From Ascarosepion bandense (taxonomy: Eukaryota; Mollusca; Cephalopoda; Sepiida; Sepiidae): a stretch of 64,000 bases of DNA. The notes under the pieces are model-generated. The model searched no databases. It had not been told where the DNA came from and saw only the letters and a program-made list of their open reading frames with translations. The stretch spans positions 3,271,501 through 3,335,500 of the forward strand of contig JBBBDQ010001273.1 of assembly GCA_037127315.1 (NCBI GenBank), given 5' to 3'. Shown one piece after another: positions 53,216-63,999 of the stretch (position 1 is the first letter of the stretch; every line of letters begins with the position of its first letter). The translations under genes were made by a program, and so were the position numbers.

Positions 53216-53521
53216 ACTACCATAGTTTCAATGTTTTCGGTTTCGTCAGGTAAATTGTTCTTTTTTTGTTTTTATCTGTTTACTAGCCAGATTTTTTCAA
53301 GAATTTAAAAATTAATGAGTCTTTCAACATCAAAAATGAGTTGCGTAAGATTACGTTTGACATATTAGTAAATTTTAGTAAACAGATATTTAACAAAAAT
53401 TTCGAACGTGTAAGAAAGAACTAAAAAATAAGGAAAAAAATCTCTTTCTTCTTAATAATAGCATAAACATTTTCACGAAAAAATATTGTTTTTATTAAGT
53501 TTGGGCTTTTTCTACAGCGAG

Positions 53522-53523
<2 letters not shown>
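53207..53523 (+). repeat. (TA)-bracketed AT-rich repeat
   Basis: Shares AATTTCGAACGTGTAAGAA and GCATAAACATTTTCACG with 42740-43024. On the minus strand of its left end CCTGACGAAACCG and TTGAAACTATGGTAGTC look like parts of a hammerhead (core CTGACGA, GAAA, stem III CTA-TGG-TAG, GTC site), but stem II does not pair. Confidence 0.5.

Positions 53524-53560
<37 letters not shown>
53524..53560. repeat. (TA)n microsatellite
   Basis: About 18 TA units. Confidence 0.95.
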
Positions 53561-53563
<3 letters not shown>

Positions 53564-53639
53564 AAGTGAAAGAACAGATAGATTAAAACCCTGCTGTTCT
53601 CTGCATTTACCTTTATAAAACTGCTCAATACAGAGTAGA

Positions 53640-53740
53640 TACTTAATTTTGTAATTTTGTCATTACAGTGGTTTATAAAAACATTATATTATAGTGATAA
53701 CATAGTGATATAATGCTTTTTAAACCATTGCAATAACAAA

Positions 53741-53742
<2 letters not shown>
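53640..53742 (+). mobile_element. PLE 3' tail fragment
   Basis: CATAGTGATATAATGC-TTTTTAAACC and ATTGCAATAACAAAATT match the PLE tail GTAGTGATACTATG... TTATAAACCATTGTAAC, and run into (TA)n 53743-53789. The hammerhead is missing. Confidence 0.62.

Positions 53743-53789
<47 letters not shown>
53743..53789. repeat. (TA)n microsatellite
   Basis: About 23 TA units. 53790-54330 may hold a very decayed minus-strand LINE fragment (VNFNTTKTN-like near 54215) but nothing firm. Confidence 0.95.
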
Positions 53790-53792
<3 letters not shown>

Positions 53793-54334
53793 GGATGTGG
53801 GTGTTTACTGTGAATGTACTGTGTGTACATGTATTAATGCTTGATAATCATGCATTCATCTATCCCGACTAATCGACTAATGTCAACATCTTTGCTATCA
53901 TACTTACAATATGGCCATCTGAACCCTGGACTCTTTTATTGCTTCACTTTTGATGTAATTTAACTCTTGTAAATATAATGTATGTCGGAAGGAGTCAGGT
54001 AATTTCTGGAACTGTACAAGAAGCCGAAAAATTTTCCAGAATCTTTAGTCACGGATCATTTTGATGAGTTCTATTTGAAGTCTAGGATAAACTCCAGTCG
54101 CAATAGACATGAAATTTTATTGTGAGTGTTCGCGTTCATACTGAACTTCGGAGAAGACGTTGAGCCTGATAGGTGCTGAAAAATATATTAAGTTCGTTTT
54201 GGTAGTATTGAAATTTACTAAACAGTCATTCAACTATTGACCTATCCCCCATTTTCATTTACTATCTGCTTTATTGTATAATATAGCGAAACGAATTCAT
54301 TGTTCCACGGCTTGGATTTCAAAATCTATATCTA

Positions 54335-54440
54335 AGGAAAGAAAAAACAGATCCATGCCTTTACCAAGTTGGCTATTTGTGTGAAAGTGAATGTAAGATA
54401 TTAGTCCGGAATTTGAACTCGGTTCGTTAGTGATAACTAC
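54335..54440 (-). mobile_element. Decayed SINE head region
   Basis: CCTTTACCAAGTTGGCTATTT, GTGAAAGTGAATGTAAG and GGAATTTGAACTCGG follow the reverse-complement SINE order. Confidence 0.5.
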
Positions 54441-54744
54441 TTTAGCAATTAGTTCAAAGACTGAAGATATAACAGAAAGTAAGCTATGTATCGATTGCAA
54501 TTTTGAAAGTTTTAACAGTATCTCTTGAAAATCTAACATTATAGATTACAAGATGCTGTATAGGAAAAAAACTATTTAAAGGTTTTGAACAACTTTAATT
54601 AGGACAGATTTTGCTAACATGATTCAGAAAAATTAATAATGTTTTTGTTTTTGATCGTTGCTGAAGAATCGAGAATTTTCTCGCTGAAATAGTAATTTAA
54701 CGAATGTACAATTCCGAATTTCTTTGGTATACTATATATATATA

Positions 54745-54832
54745 ATATTACATTAGAACATGTAAAATGCTACTACAAAATTGTAAATTAATGATTTGAA
54801 CATTACAATTTTATTAAACGTTCTTTTTCATT

Positions 54833-54834
<2 letters not shown>
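54745..54834 (-). mobile_element. (TA)-bracketed solo tail, hammerhead deleted
   Basis: The minus strand reads AACGTTTAATAAAATTG, GTAATGTTCAAATCATTAAT, TTTGTAGTAGCATTTTACAT, GTTCTAATGTAATATT: the 5' and 3' blocks of the 7.7/15.6-kb unit without the core. TA runs lie on both sides (54728-54744, 54835-54858). Confidence 0.65.
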
Positions 54835-54857
<23 letters not shown>

Positions 54858-54889
<32 letters not shown>

Positions 54890-54907
54890 GATAATGAAGT
54901 GGTTAAA

Positions 54908-54960
<53 letters not shown>

Positions 54961-55003
54961 GCACAGGTTAGGATAGATTGATAGACAGTTAATCAAGAGT
55001 TTG

Positions 55004-55075
<72 letters not shown>
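54858..55075. repeat. (GA)n and (GATA)n microsatellites
   Basis: (GA)n to about 54885, (GATA)n at about 54909-54958 and 55007-55075. A ~55-bp intervening segment (ATGCACAGGTTAGGATAGAT) is itself repeated at about 55078. Confidence 0.92.
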
Positions 55076-55078
<3 letters not shown>

Positions 55079-55499
55079 GCACACGTTAGGATAGATTGAT
55101 AGATAGATAATCAAGAGGTTGAGATAGATAGGTATCATGCTTGAGAACACAGATAAAATGTGCGATAAAAGTTCAAAGACGTCGCCGTATGTAATTTCAT
55201 ATTTGTTTCAGAAAATAAAAAGTGACGTGGTTCGTATCTTTAATCTCAAATTCAAATAGACACATTGGAATAAAGAAATTTTTAGAACAAGCGGATGGAT
55301 ATACCCCCTTTCACCACCCGTTCTTTTTTGACAGCTGTTTACTGTCATTCAATGTCGACCCCACATATTCACTCACGCATATCTCCATCTCAAGCTATAT
55401 AAACACACATATTACCTAGTTGGTGTGTTGAATAGTTATTTAACTTTTTTGTTACTGTTCCTGGATTTCCTGTGTGCGCAGTCAATGTGTATTGGTACC

Positions 55500-55940
55500 T
55501 GGCCCGCTTCATGCTGTCGACTAGTTGTTAAAAATTACGGAAGACATGTTCTAATCTAGTATTGTGACGTTTCCGGTTTCTTTACAGTGTCTAACAAAAT
55601 TGATCAGCTTGTATCATCTCCGTATTACATATTGTTCTGATGGCAGCTACCAATAACAAATCCTAGCATGACTTCTAGCGCTTTAAATATTGTTTTGTTG
55701 TAAAGGTTGAAAAAGATCTGGTGAGAAAACACATCCTTGTCTTACACTCTTTTCTGTCTTTGTATATCTGCTGAACACGTTTCCTGTTGGTGTGCAGACA
55801 CTTTTTTGCCAATACATGTTCTTGATTATTCTAATATTTTTTCCGAATATGTCGTGTTTTCTGAGCGTCTCCATCACGCCTTTGTGGCGTAGTTTGTCGA
55901 ATGTCTTTGCGTAGTCTACGAAACACAGCTAAACATCATT
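55500..55940 (-). pseudogene. RTE-type LINE reverse transcriptase fragment
   Basis: The minus strand encodes CFVDYAKTFDKLRHKGVMET (first catalytic motif, FVDY-K-FD), FGKNIRIIKNMYWQKSV, RQGCVFSPDLF and, after decay, NNM-YGDDTS (the YADD-type motif) then LLDTVKK. Order and spacing are those of RTE reverse transcriptases. Several stops. Confidence 0.75.
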
Positions 55941-56358
55941 TGTATATGTATATGTCCTTTCTGGAAACGTTCTAAAATATGCTAAAGAGTATTATAACAC
56001 ATAAGAAACAGAAGCTATATTATTAAGATCTGATGTAAGGTCGGCACAAGCCAAATGACCACCAAAAAGCGGAAGGACTATAAGTGATTGTAAGAGAAAT
56101 GCTGTAAGCCTTATAGGCCAAAAATTTAAACGAGCCTCCGGAATACTGAGCATTGCCTGAGAAGTATATGTTTCCGTGCCTGTTTCAAAACTAAATTAAT
56201 ACCTCATTTCGACCAAAATTCTTTTCTCTTCCTGAAAGGAATATATTCAATAATAATAATTACACAATTAACCCATTATTACGCAGAAGCTAATTAAAAC
56301 TGTTGCTATTTGTGCCTAATCGACTTTATTTTGCTAACAATAATCTTAGAGCTGGATG

Positions 56359-56664
56359 TGCGTTGTAGAGCAGGGGATATCGGCTTGGAACTAGTAATCG
56401 GAGAGCCGAGTTCAAATTCTGGTTGAATTCATCGTATTCACATCCGCGCAAATAGACTTGGGAAATGTATGAATCCGTCGTTTCTTCCTCCAGTTGTGGT
56501 TAAATAGCAGAACAAATTGGGTTCTATAACTTTAGTAGGAATCAGTCTATTGCAGAAAGTAATGGCCATCTACTGAGAGAAAATCTTCACAGTCAGTCAC
56601 GTCTCTTTCGAAACATGATCCCCCCAAGCGTGTATCACATCACGTATGGCACTTAACTGACTGA
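56359..56664 (+). mobile_element. tRNA-derived SINE, full length
   Basis: Starts TGCGTTGTAGAGCAGGGGAT, B box GAGTTCAAATTCTGG, body CTCCAGTTGTGGTTAAATAG, ends GGCACTTAACTGACTGA. About 15 percent diverged from the others. Confidence 0.85.
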
Positions 56665-56909
56665 ATTTTAGAGTTGGTGGCGCTTAAATTCTAGATAAAT
56701 CCATCTCAAACGCTTTTTGGCTTACGGCTAATTCTAGGTACCGTACAGAAAAGTAACATTTATTTTCTATTATACAAAAATGTAGCACAAGGTAAAAAAG
56801 GGGGATGGGGTATAGACAGTTATTTAACTGTCTTATATTTAAACATAGCTAGCATTATCATTGACTCAAACACACAACAATAATCTTTACACCCCACCTA
56901 TTACGCCTC

Positions 56910-57250
56910 AAGCAAGGCAATAAAGACACTAAGAATCAGGAGGTAACTGAGTTGTCGAGAATATGAGATTAAAAAGAAAAGTTAATAAATAAATAAGAAT
57001 TAAGAAGACAATATAACGAGTGGTATGGCATTTAATGTTTTGAAGATCAAAGTTGACTGATAAGCATAGAACTTACGGTTGCATCTAGTTATGTCAACTG
57101 TGAAGTGATGAGACCTTGTTGCAATTAGTACTGCGTTTAAATTCATAAAGTCTACATATCGTCGAGAAACGTTCATCAGAGCAATTACCATGAAAGTATT
57201 TATAGAAAAGTCACATAAACACTATGCGAAAGCTATGTCATTGTAGCAGC
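56910..57250 (-). mobile_element. CR1/L2-like LINE C-terminal fragment
   Basis: Frame 57000-57191 encodes MNVSRRYVDFMNLNAVLIAT and HHFTVDITRCNRKFYAYQST, matching the ...LATRFHPFTVKQIRCNRKFY region. The 3' end keeps GCCTCAAGCAAGGCAATAAA. Confidence 0.7.
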
Positions 57251-57502
57251 TCCAAAATAAAGCTGTTCTTTTGTAATTAATGGTTAGTCTTTTATTATCA
57301 CTTTCCTTTGAAATGTTTCATGATTTTCCTTATAAATGTGTCATCAACATAGCGCCATCCACGAATTTTATGTTTTTAAATTTGTTTGCCTATAATATAT
57401 CTCGTTAGATTTCTATTTTTCTTAGAATCGTCTCACTAAATAAAGATTTAGTATAATATGTAATATACGCAGCAGTGATAATGATTATCTTTAGATTCAT
57501 GA

Positions 57503-57735
57503 TAAACTAGGCAAAAGATTTTCCCCTCAGTAGGTTGCCGTTTTTTAATAAGGTAGACTGATTGACAATCAAGATTCTAGGAGCAAGTCTGTACTGCTAT
57601 TTAACTCATAACTAGGAGGAAGAGAAGCGATGAATACGCACATTTCTCAGGTGTATTTTCGTATGTGCATGTAATGAACCCGAGTAGAATTCGAAATTTT
57701 CTGCGATTTCCCATTCTTATTTGATTCCTTTTCTA
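57503..57735 (-). mobile_element. tRNA-derived SINE, degraded
   Basis: GGCAAAAGATTTTCCCCTCA, GGTTGCCGTTTTTTAATAAG and GCTATTTAACTCATAACTAG follow the reverse SINE order; the head is decayed. Confidence 0.7.
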
Positions 57736-57839
57736 CGGTTTATCAAACCATTGCAGGTTATTTGAACCAGAAAAATGTTTAGATTGTCATATTTTTTAAG
57801 ATATTAGTAGTTTAGTCATACCAGACTTGCTAATTAACC

Positions 57840-57982
57840 ATTATCTGGGGAGAAAAGGTGTGGATTCATAACTTTAGTAAGGTTATTTGCGCGCAAGTGA
57901 ATACAAAGAACTCAACGAGAATTGAAACTCGGTTCTCCGATTAACAATTCCGACCCATTATCCGTTACACCAACCTCACATC
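57840..57982 (-). mobile_element. tRNA-derived SINE, head half
   Basis: GGTTATTTGCGCGCAAGTGA, GAATTGAAACTCGGTTCTCC and CCGTTACACCAACCTCACA form the reverse SINE head and B box. Confidence 0.68.
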
Positions 57983-57989
57983 TAAGCTT

Positions 57990-59430
57990 ACAGCGCCTGG
58001 TACTCACAAATGACCAACCATCTAGGTAGGGTAAAGCAGGACATAAATTAATACGGAGTGATTAATTATTTAGGGGCGAAATATTTATTTTACGCCGCAA
58101 TGAGCTCTTGTGATATCTTCTCTTAAGTGTTACTGTCCTTTTCTTATTTATCGCTTGAATTTCAACGAAAAACAAATGAGAAAATTAGAATACCCAAATC
58201 AACACATGTAGATACAATATCCTTTATTTTGTATCTTGTGTAGTAAGACAGTTTTATCACTTTTCGACTGTTTAGAAATTAGATTCAAGTTAGATTTGAA
58301 GCGTAAATCAGGTATCAGCGTGATTTCATTCTCCTAATTTTACAATTTACCCCACCATTTTACCCCACTGTTTATTACTTTTTATCCCACCAGTGGAATA
58401 AAAAGTAACCTTTTACAGTTTTCATTTTTTTACTCGTTAAGTTCTTAAAATAAAATGACATCCAGAATAGATACTCATCATAATGTTCAATTAACTCTAA
58501 TGTTCATTTACAGCTTAAATAACCGTGTTTGTCTTTAATTATATGGTTAGTATTTCAATTTGAAAAAAAAAAGCTTTACACGACTGACCAGGCTTGAAAT
58601 TGCTTAACTTTGGTGATCGTACAGGAACCGAGCGTGATATGACCATATGTCTTCTCATTCCCAACCGCTATCCATTACACTATTCCGGATATCTCGATGC
58701 ATAGATTTAAGAATTATGGTAAGAATATCCAGAGCAGTGGAGCCGGAACACAAAAACATCCAACTTCGATTATGTAATCTCAAAAAGCCTATGTGTACAC
58801 TTCTAACTTGAGTAGGCCTGTATCATTATAACTGGTTTACATCAAAGAATAAAGATAATGTGGCTTCTGTATCATACCTATTGATTCATTAATATTTTCT
58901 AACAGAATTAGACGCAAATGTTTTGAAAGGATATAGAAGAAATAACAATAAAAATAAAAATCCTGTAATGTAAGACTCCTACCCCGACTCTATTGACCTT
59001 TTAATTGCTTCCGATTCCATTTCCATGACTCCGACTCCACAACCCTGAGAAAATTACCCTTTACTAAACCCTCTTTCTATTTTTGTGTTTATTGAACTTA
59101 TTCCTTGTTTGTAAGTTGACTGTTCCCAGTAAAGGTGATTAGATTTTCTATTTCAAATCTGTTTTGGTGTAACTTTTGTTTAATCTACATAATTGAATTA
59201 TTTCTTTATTTGAAATATTAATTAAGGCAGAATTCTAACCATAAAGTTTATATTCCTTGTTACAGTGCTTCAACGAAACTACACAGTTCTTGCTCTATTT
59301 ACTGCCAGAATATTTCACGAGACTTGTGATAAGTTTCGTTTATTTTTTAATATTTCCTCTCAAGCAATCCAATGAAGCCACTAAAACGCATGGACTTACT
59401 AAATGTGAGAGAATATGAGAAACATAAGAC
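57990..59430. other. Unassigned DNA
   Basis: No recognised gene. Contains diverged TCCGACTCC-type repeats (about 58980-59045) and a possible minus-strand tRNA-like or SINE piece at 58580-58690 (AACCGCTATCCATTACACTA). Confidence 0.3.
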
Positions 59431-59439
59431 ATGATTAAG

Positions 59440-60165
59440 GAGAGAGAACAATAAAATATCAAGAATTAAGAGGATAGAAGATAACAATTAACAATGCATT
59501 CAAATGTTTAAGATCAGAATTGACTGGAAAAGTAGAAGCTGGAAGAGATTTCCACAAGCTATAAGTGCAAGAGAAGGAACTGTTGGAATAGAACTTACAG
59601 TTACATCTAGTGTTTTCAATAATAAAATGGCTGCCTTGTCGCTAGTCAAGTACGGTGCTTAAATTCATAAAGTCTAGCTACAAAAGGGAAAATATATCAG
59701 AAAACTTACCACAAAAATAGTTATAGAAAAAGTACAGGAAAACCACGTTACAACAATAAGAAAGTGATTGAAGTTGAGACGCCAGGTTATGACCTGTAAA
59801 ATTTCAGATTTTTCGTTATTTTTTATCAAGAATTTCTAAATACATAGCAGAAGCACTAGACTATATGTAACTGCAATATTCAGTGCATGGGCGAGCGATA
59901 GACGGATAAATATGTAGGATAGATTCTGATGAGAAAAATTTGTCTAGCACGACACAGTCACCCACATTTTCTAGGAGACATAGCAATTGGTTCAATATAA
60001 TATTTTCATTTCATGCTAGCGAAAAACGTTAGCCGAAGAAGGCACAATCATATGGGAGTTAAAATTAGCTAGGCCGATGGTAAGCAAAGTAGGATCTCTC
60101 AGACGATTAAAAAAGAGGAATTTTGTCTTGGAGGCGATAAAATTAACAAGCTATTTCTTACCTTC
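59440..60165 (-). mobile_element. CR1/L2-like LINE, old fragment
   Basis: GAAGCTGGAAGAGATTTCCA, AGCACTAGACTATATGTAAC and TTTTGTCTTGGAGGCGATAA parallel the reverse complement of LINE coding regions (SRLWNSLP, HIWSGAP and NFNASKTK respectively). Too decayed to translate well. Confidence 0.65.
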
Positions 60166-60814
60166 ATACGCGTTTTCACCCCTCTTCGGTATCATTGTAA
60201 AGTTAGGGCTATGAAGAAGAATCCTGTATTTCACGGCTGTCATATATTTCATTTATCATTACTGCAACAGCATCGATCCTGAAATCATCTCTGGCACACA
60301 ATATTTCCCTTATAATCAGATATAGACCTGTATTATTCAGTTTATCTTGGCTAGTGCCGATCTTACTTCAGGTTTTAATAGTATAGGTTCTTCTATGTTT
60401 TTTTATTTATTTATGTATTATAGTTATGTTATGTTTTTATGCATTATCATTTATATTTTTATGTATTATAGTTCTCGGTAGTATATTTTCATTTTAATGT
60501 TTCCGTTTTAAATTTCTTGCATTCTTTCGAAGAAAACAATTACTTGCCTGATTATTTTATCTGTTAATAGCTGTTTTCTCTGTTTCTATACTGTATTGTT
60601 TCTATCCCAACAAACTTCCCGTTGAGTTATTCATCTTTTCTTGCTTGAATTTATTTCTGTCTTTGCCTAACTTACGATATATTAAACGTCATTTCTTGAC
60701 AATATTTGTTGTGTCTTTTTTAATTCAAGAATTTCATCCTCTTTTTCCCTCTTCTCTTTGATAGCATCATTTGCCGATATCATTTATGCTTCTCTAAGGT
60801 TAGCGAATTTGTTT

Positions 60815-61445
60815 TTACTACAAATCTACCATCTGCCCGTGCAATGAATACTACTATCATATCTGGTCGGGCGCCCTAGCTGTTCACCTTGGGGTTCTCG
60901 ACAAAATCCAAAAGAGAATCTGCAATGTAGTTGATCCTGACCTGGCGGCCCGACTCCAGTCTTTCTCTATCTGACGAGATGTGGTTTTTCTTTGTCTCTT
61001 CTATAAACACTTCACGGATTTTGCTCCGACGAGCATAGCCCCATAGTGACCTCCTGCACGAATTTACTCGAGCTACTAAACTGGCAACAAACTCCCACTG
61101 TTTTAATATAAAAACAATTCTAACTTCTACTCAACAGTTTCTTTTGTCGCACTTTCCGCCAGTCGAACTACCTTCTGTATTCTTGTTTCTTTGATAGCTA
61201 AAATCTTCAAGAGTCTAAATGCAACGTCAACTGTCATCTCTTATCTCCTTAACTCCCATCCTTCTTCTCACCTTACACTTTGCTTTCATGCAGTTTTTTT
61301 ACACCAATGTACCTGTCCTTCTTTTACCCATTCTCCGGCACCTACTGTGACATGTTTTCCTTTCTCTTGACTCTCCTATTATGTAAACTCCTGTGCACCA
61401 GTAACAGTTCTGCTTTGATTGGAGTGAGACGATTATAAAAAAACC
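60815..61445 (+). mobile_element. CR1/L2-like LINE, thumb region to 3' end
   Basis: YKSTICPCNEYYYHIWSGAL (60820-), LGVLDKIQKRICNVVDPDLA, then decayed coding and a 3' UTR ending GTGCACCAGTAACAGTTCTG and GGAGTGAGACGATTAT followed by A7. Frameshifted after about 60970. Confidence 0.78.
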
Positions 61446-61722
61446 TAAGCTCTTCTGGGATTTCATATTTGTTCTTAATATAAGGATATATGTGTTTTCA
61501 AACACAGTCGTTCTAGAGATAGTTATATTTTAGCGTGGACGTTGCTTTATGTTTCTGAGTTTATTTGTTTTTTCGTGTGCATAATACTCTAAGGTGAACT
61601 ATCCTATTGGAACCATTCTGTCCTAAGGTTAACCCTATCACATCTTCTTTTGTCTTTATCTAGTATTAGTCCTATTCCTCTTTAATTTCTCTCAACAACT
61701 ACATATATGGTTATGTATTCCT

Positions 61723-61724
<2 letters not shown>

Positions 61725-61798
<74 letters not shown>
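61725..61798. repeat. Compound (CA)n(TA)n microsatellite
   Basis: About 12 CA units and 24 TA units. The 3' end of the minus-strand PLE lies immediately to the right. Confidence 0.95.
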
Positions 61799-61799
<1 letters not shown>

Positions 61800-61836
61800 T
61801 GTAATAGTTGTTACAATGGTTTATAAATTCATAGTA

Positions 61837-61902
61837 TCACTACACAAAAATTTTCGGGTTTCGAAGCTAGCCCTGTATGTGGACTGCTTCTTCTTCAGGT
61901 GA
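61837..61902 (-). ncRNA. Hammerhead ribozyme at PLE 3' end
   Basis: On the minus strand: stem I TCAC with GTGA; core CTGAAGA (matches CUGANGA); stem II GAAGC ... GCTTC around an 18-base loop, after one extra A; GAAA; weak stem III CCC with GTG; cleavage triplet GTA. Same architecture and flanking tail as 50518-50573 but on the opposite strand. Confidence 0.75.
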
Positions 61903-62412
61903 TTTTTTTGAAATGAGAATTATCTAGTTGAAAAGACCATTTATTTGTGTTGGATTTGTTTTTTTTTTTTGTTTTTTTTTTCATGTGTTAGTGGGGTTGG
62001 TCTGTAATTTGAGTTCTGTTGACCTTTTTAAAGTCTTAGGGTTAAGTGTTTGTTTGTGGCTGAGTTCAGGATAGGTTTTCCTATTTATCTTGTGTGGGTT
62101 TAGGCTCCTGGCGCCTTGCGTGTTATTATTTGGTTTAGGGGTTGGTAGGTGTTGTTTTGTTTTGGGGTTGGTTTCTTCTTACTTTAATTCTGGTTATTTT
62201 GTATTGGGGTGTGTATTTTTTTTTGTTTTTTTTATTCTTTAGTTCTTTTTCGTGTCGATATTTTTATTTATTTTTCTACTATTTTGCTGCATCTGCACTA
62301 TTTTTTGCTGGTATGGTAAGTGGTTTGTTGTCTTTTTCTGTTTATTTATAGGGTTGGTTGGGTGTTTTTTCTTGTGTTTTTTGGGGGGTTCGTGGGTGGG
62401 GTGTTTATTTGT

Positions 62413-63075
62413 TTACTTAAATTCTAGCGGGAAATATTTGCGATGTTTGCATACTACTGCTAATTCGTCTCTACCGTTTAATAAATCGTTACTGTTGGGG
62501 TACTGAAGAATGTGTAGTTTTTCACTTAGACATAAAGGGCAGATGTCGTTAAGTGAGTTGCAAGTTCTAGTTTTTTCTAGGATTTTCCATTTTACTTTGG
62601 GTTTCTGTTTTGAATCCTTTAGCTTCCAAAAGTATGTAGAAAGGGATGTTTGGTTTCGGTATAAGCAGTTTTTAAATGAGGTTAGGTGCAAGTACCAGCG
62701 CTGCTTTAAAGTATTCTTAGTTGATCCGATATACACTTTATTTATAGTTGGATTTTCGATGGATGTTATGTTGCATTGATAGATTATTGAGTTTGTTTTA
62801 CATTTATTTTGTAGTGGGCAGTTGCTAGGGTTTCTACAATTACACATGTTTTCGTTGTTGGGTTTGATTGTGTTTTGGTTGTCGGTTTTATTTTGATCTA
62901 CGTGTTGATTTAGGATATATTTGCTATGGTTTGTTATGATTTTTTCTAGGTTGTTTGTGCAGCTGTAGCTAAGTTTAAATGCGTTTTTGTTGAAGATTTT
63001 ACTGAGAGGGTTATTTGTTGGGAAATGTTTTTTAATTAAGTTCAGGAACTTTTGTGCTAGCTTGGTGTTGATCAT
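62413..63075 (-). CDS. PLE Cys-rich linker and GIY-YIG endonuclease
   Basis: 220 codons. N-terminal part (residues 1-60) KFLNLIKKHFPTNNPLSKIF and FKLSYSCTNNLEKIITNH is the RT-to-endonuclease linker. CNCRNPSNCPLQNKC (78-92) is a Cys cluster that may bind zinc. NSIIYQCNI (about 95-103) and VYIGSTKNTLKQRW (114-127) are the two halves of the GIY-YIG fold with the conserved Arg. CPLCLSEKLHIL and NGRDELAVVCKHRKYF form the C-terminus. The enzyme would nick target DNA for retrotransposition. The frame continues upstream without ATG, so M1 is not a real start. Confidence 0.85.
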   Translation of the reverse strand: MINTKLAQKFLNLIKKHFPTNNPLSKIFNKNAFKLSYSCTNNLEKIITNHSKYILNQHVDQNKTDNQNTIKPNNENMCNCRNPSNCPLQNKCKTNSIIYQCNITSIENPTINKVYIGSTKNTLKQRWYLHLTSFKNCLYRNQTSLSTYFWKLKDSKQKPKVKWKILEKTRTCNSLNDICPLCLSEKLHILQYPNSNDLLNGRDELAVVCKHRKYFPLEFK

Positions 63076-63402
63076 TTGGTTGAAAGGAGGTGTGTACCAA
63101 ATGATTTTTCTATTTCTATTTTTCTTGTTAAGGTTATTGTTTGTTATGTATTGGATGTCTTGGTTTCTGAAGCCGCTTTTTTTTAATGACTTGTTGTAGA
63201 GACCTTTGTGTTTGTTGAATATTTCTTTGTTGGACGTGTTTTGACTGATTCTATGTTCTATGGAAGAGGGTATATGTTTGATTATACTAGGGGTGGTTTG
63301 ACTTTGGGTGGATGTATAGTGGGTATTTATTGGGTTTTATGTATAGTTTGTAATTGTTGTTAACTAAATCTAGTGTAACATCGAGGAAGTTTGCTACATT
63401 TA

Positions 63403-63999
63403 AATCTGTGTTACTATAACTTTTAGGTTCAAAACTTTGAATTCTCTATGTATTAGTTTTCTGATTTTGTCTGTTTTAAAGTGTGTGGAATTTTTTACTA
63501 TCATTAGACAGTCGTCTCTATATAGCCCTATGTCTTGTGTGTTAATGTCTTGGTGTGCGGTGAGATTGTACAGTGTAAATAAGCCGATGATATCGGAGGA
63601 CTCCGGGGAGTCTCGCGCACCCATTGTGATGTCAAATTGGTTTACAGAGTTGTTTTTTATCCATTGTTCTTGGTTAATGATAAGAACAGATGTCTTTGCC
63701 GCCATTATGATATTATATTCTTCCTTTGTTAGGTCTGAGTAGTGTGTGGCAAATTCCACTGTTAAGGTAAAGAGGTCCTTAGTGATTGACGGGTAGTAAT
63801 CCACTATGTCAAATTGGATCAAAGAACAGTTGTTTTTTTCTTTGATGTTGTTGATCCAATTTATGACGTCAGTTGTGTTTGACCCCTGGAGTAATCCATG
63901 TTTTTGTTTTATCTGTTCATTAATTCGTTCGAGGATCTTTTTGCTGATTTTTCCAATTTCTGGTCTTGTTGGGTTTATTATTCTCGTGGGTAGGTTTAT
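63403..63999 (-). pseudogene. PLE reverse transcriptase, palm region
   Basis: Open from the window edge: TRIINPTRPEIGKISKKILE, FDIVDYYPSITKDLF (first catalytic Asp), FDITMGARDSPESSDIIGL and IGLYRDDCLMIV (catalytic DD). The residue after YRDD is C where G is common in relatives. A frameshift near 63420 moves the next block (LNVANFLDVTLDLVNNNYKL) to another frame, and a second near 63300 returns it. So the polyprotein is broken here. Confidence 0.82.

Noticed and set aside
53229..53262. Hammerhead on the minus strand (CTGACGA...GAAA)
   Set aside because: Core words are present but the segment between them cannot form stem II; kept only as a note.
62142..62506. Plus-strand open frames rich in Phe, Val and Trp
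   Set aside because: They overlap the 3' UTR and endonuclease end of the minus-strand PLE and are its shadow.
63437..63742. Plus-strand 101-codon frame
   Set aside because: Antisense shadow of the PLE reverse transcriptase.
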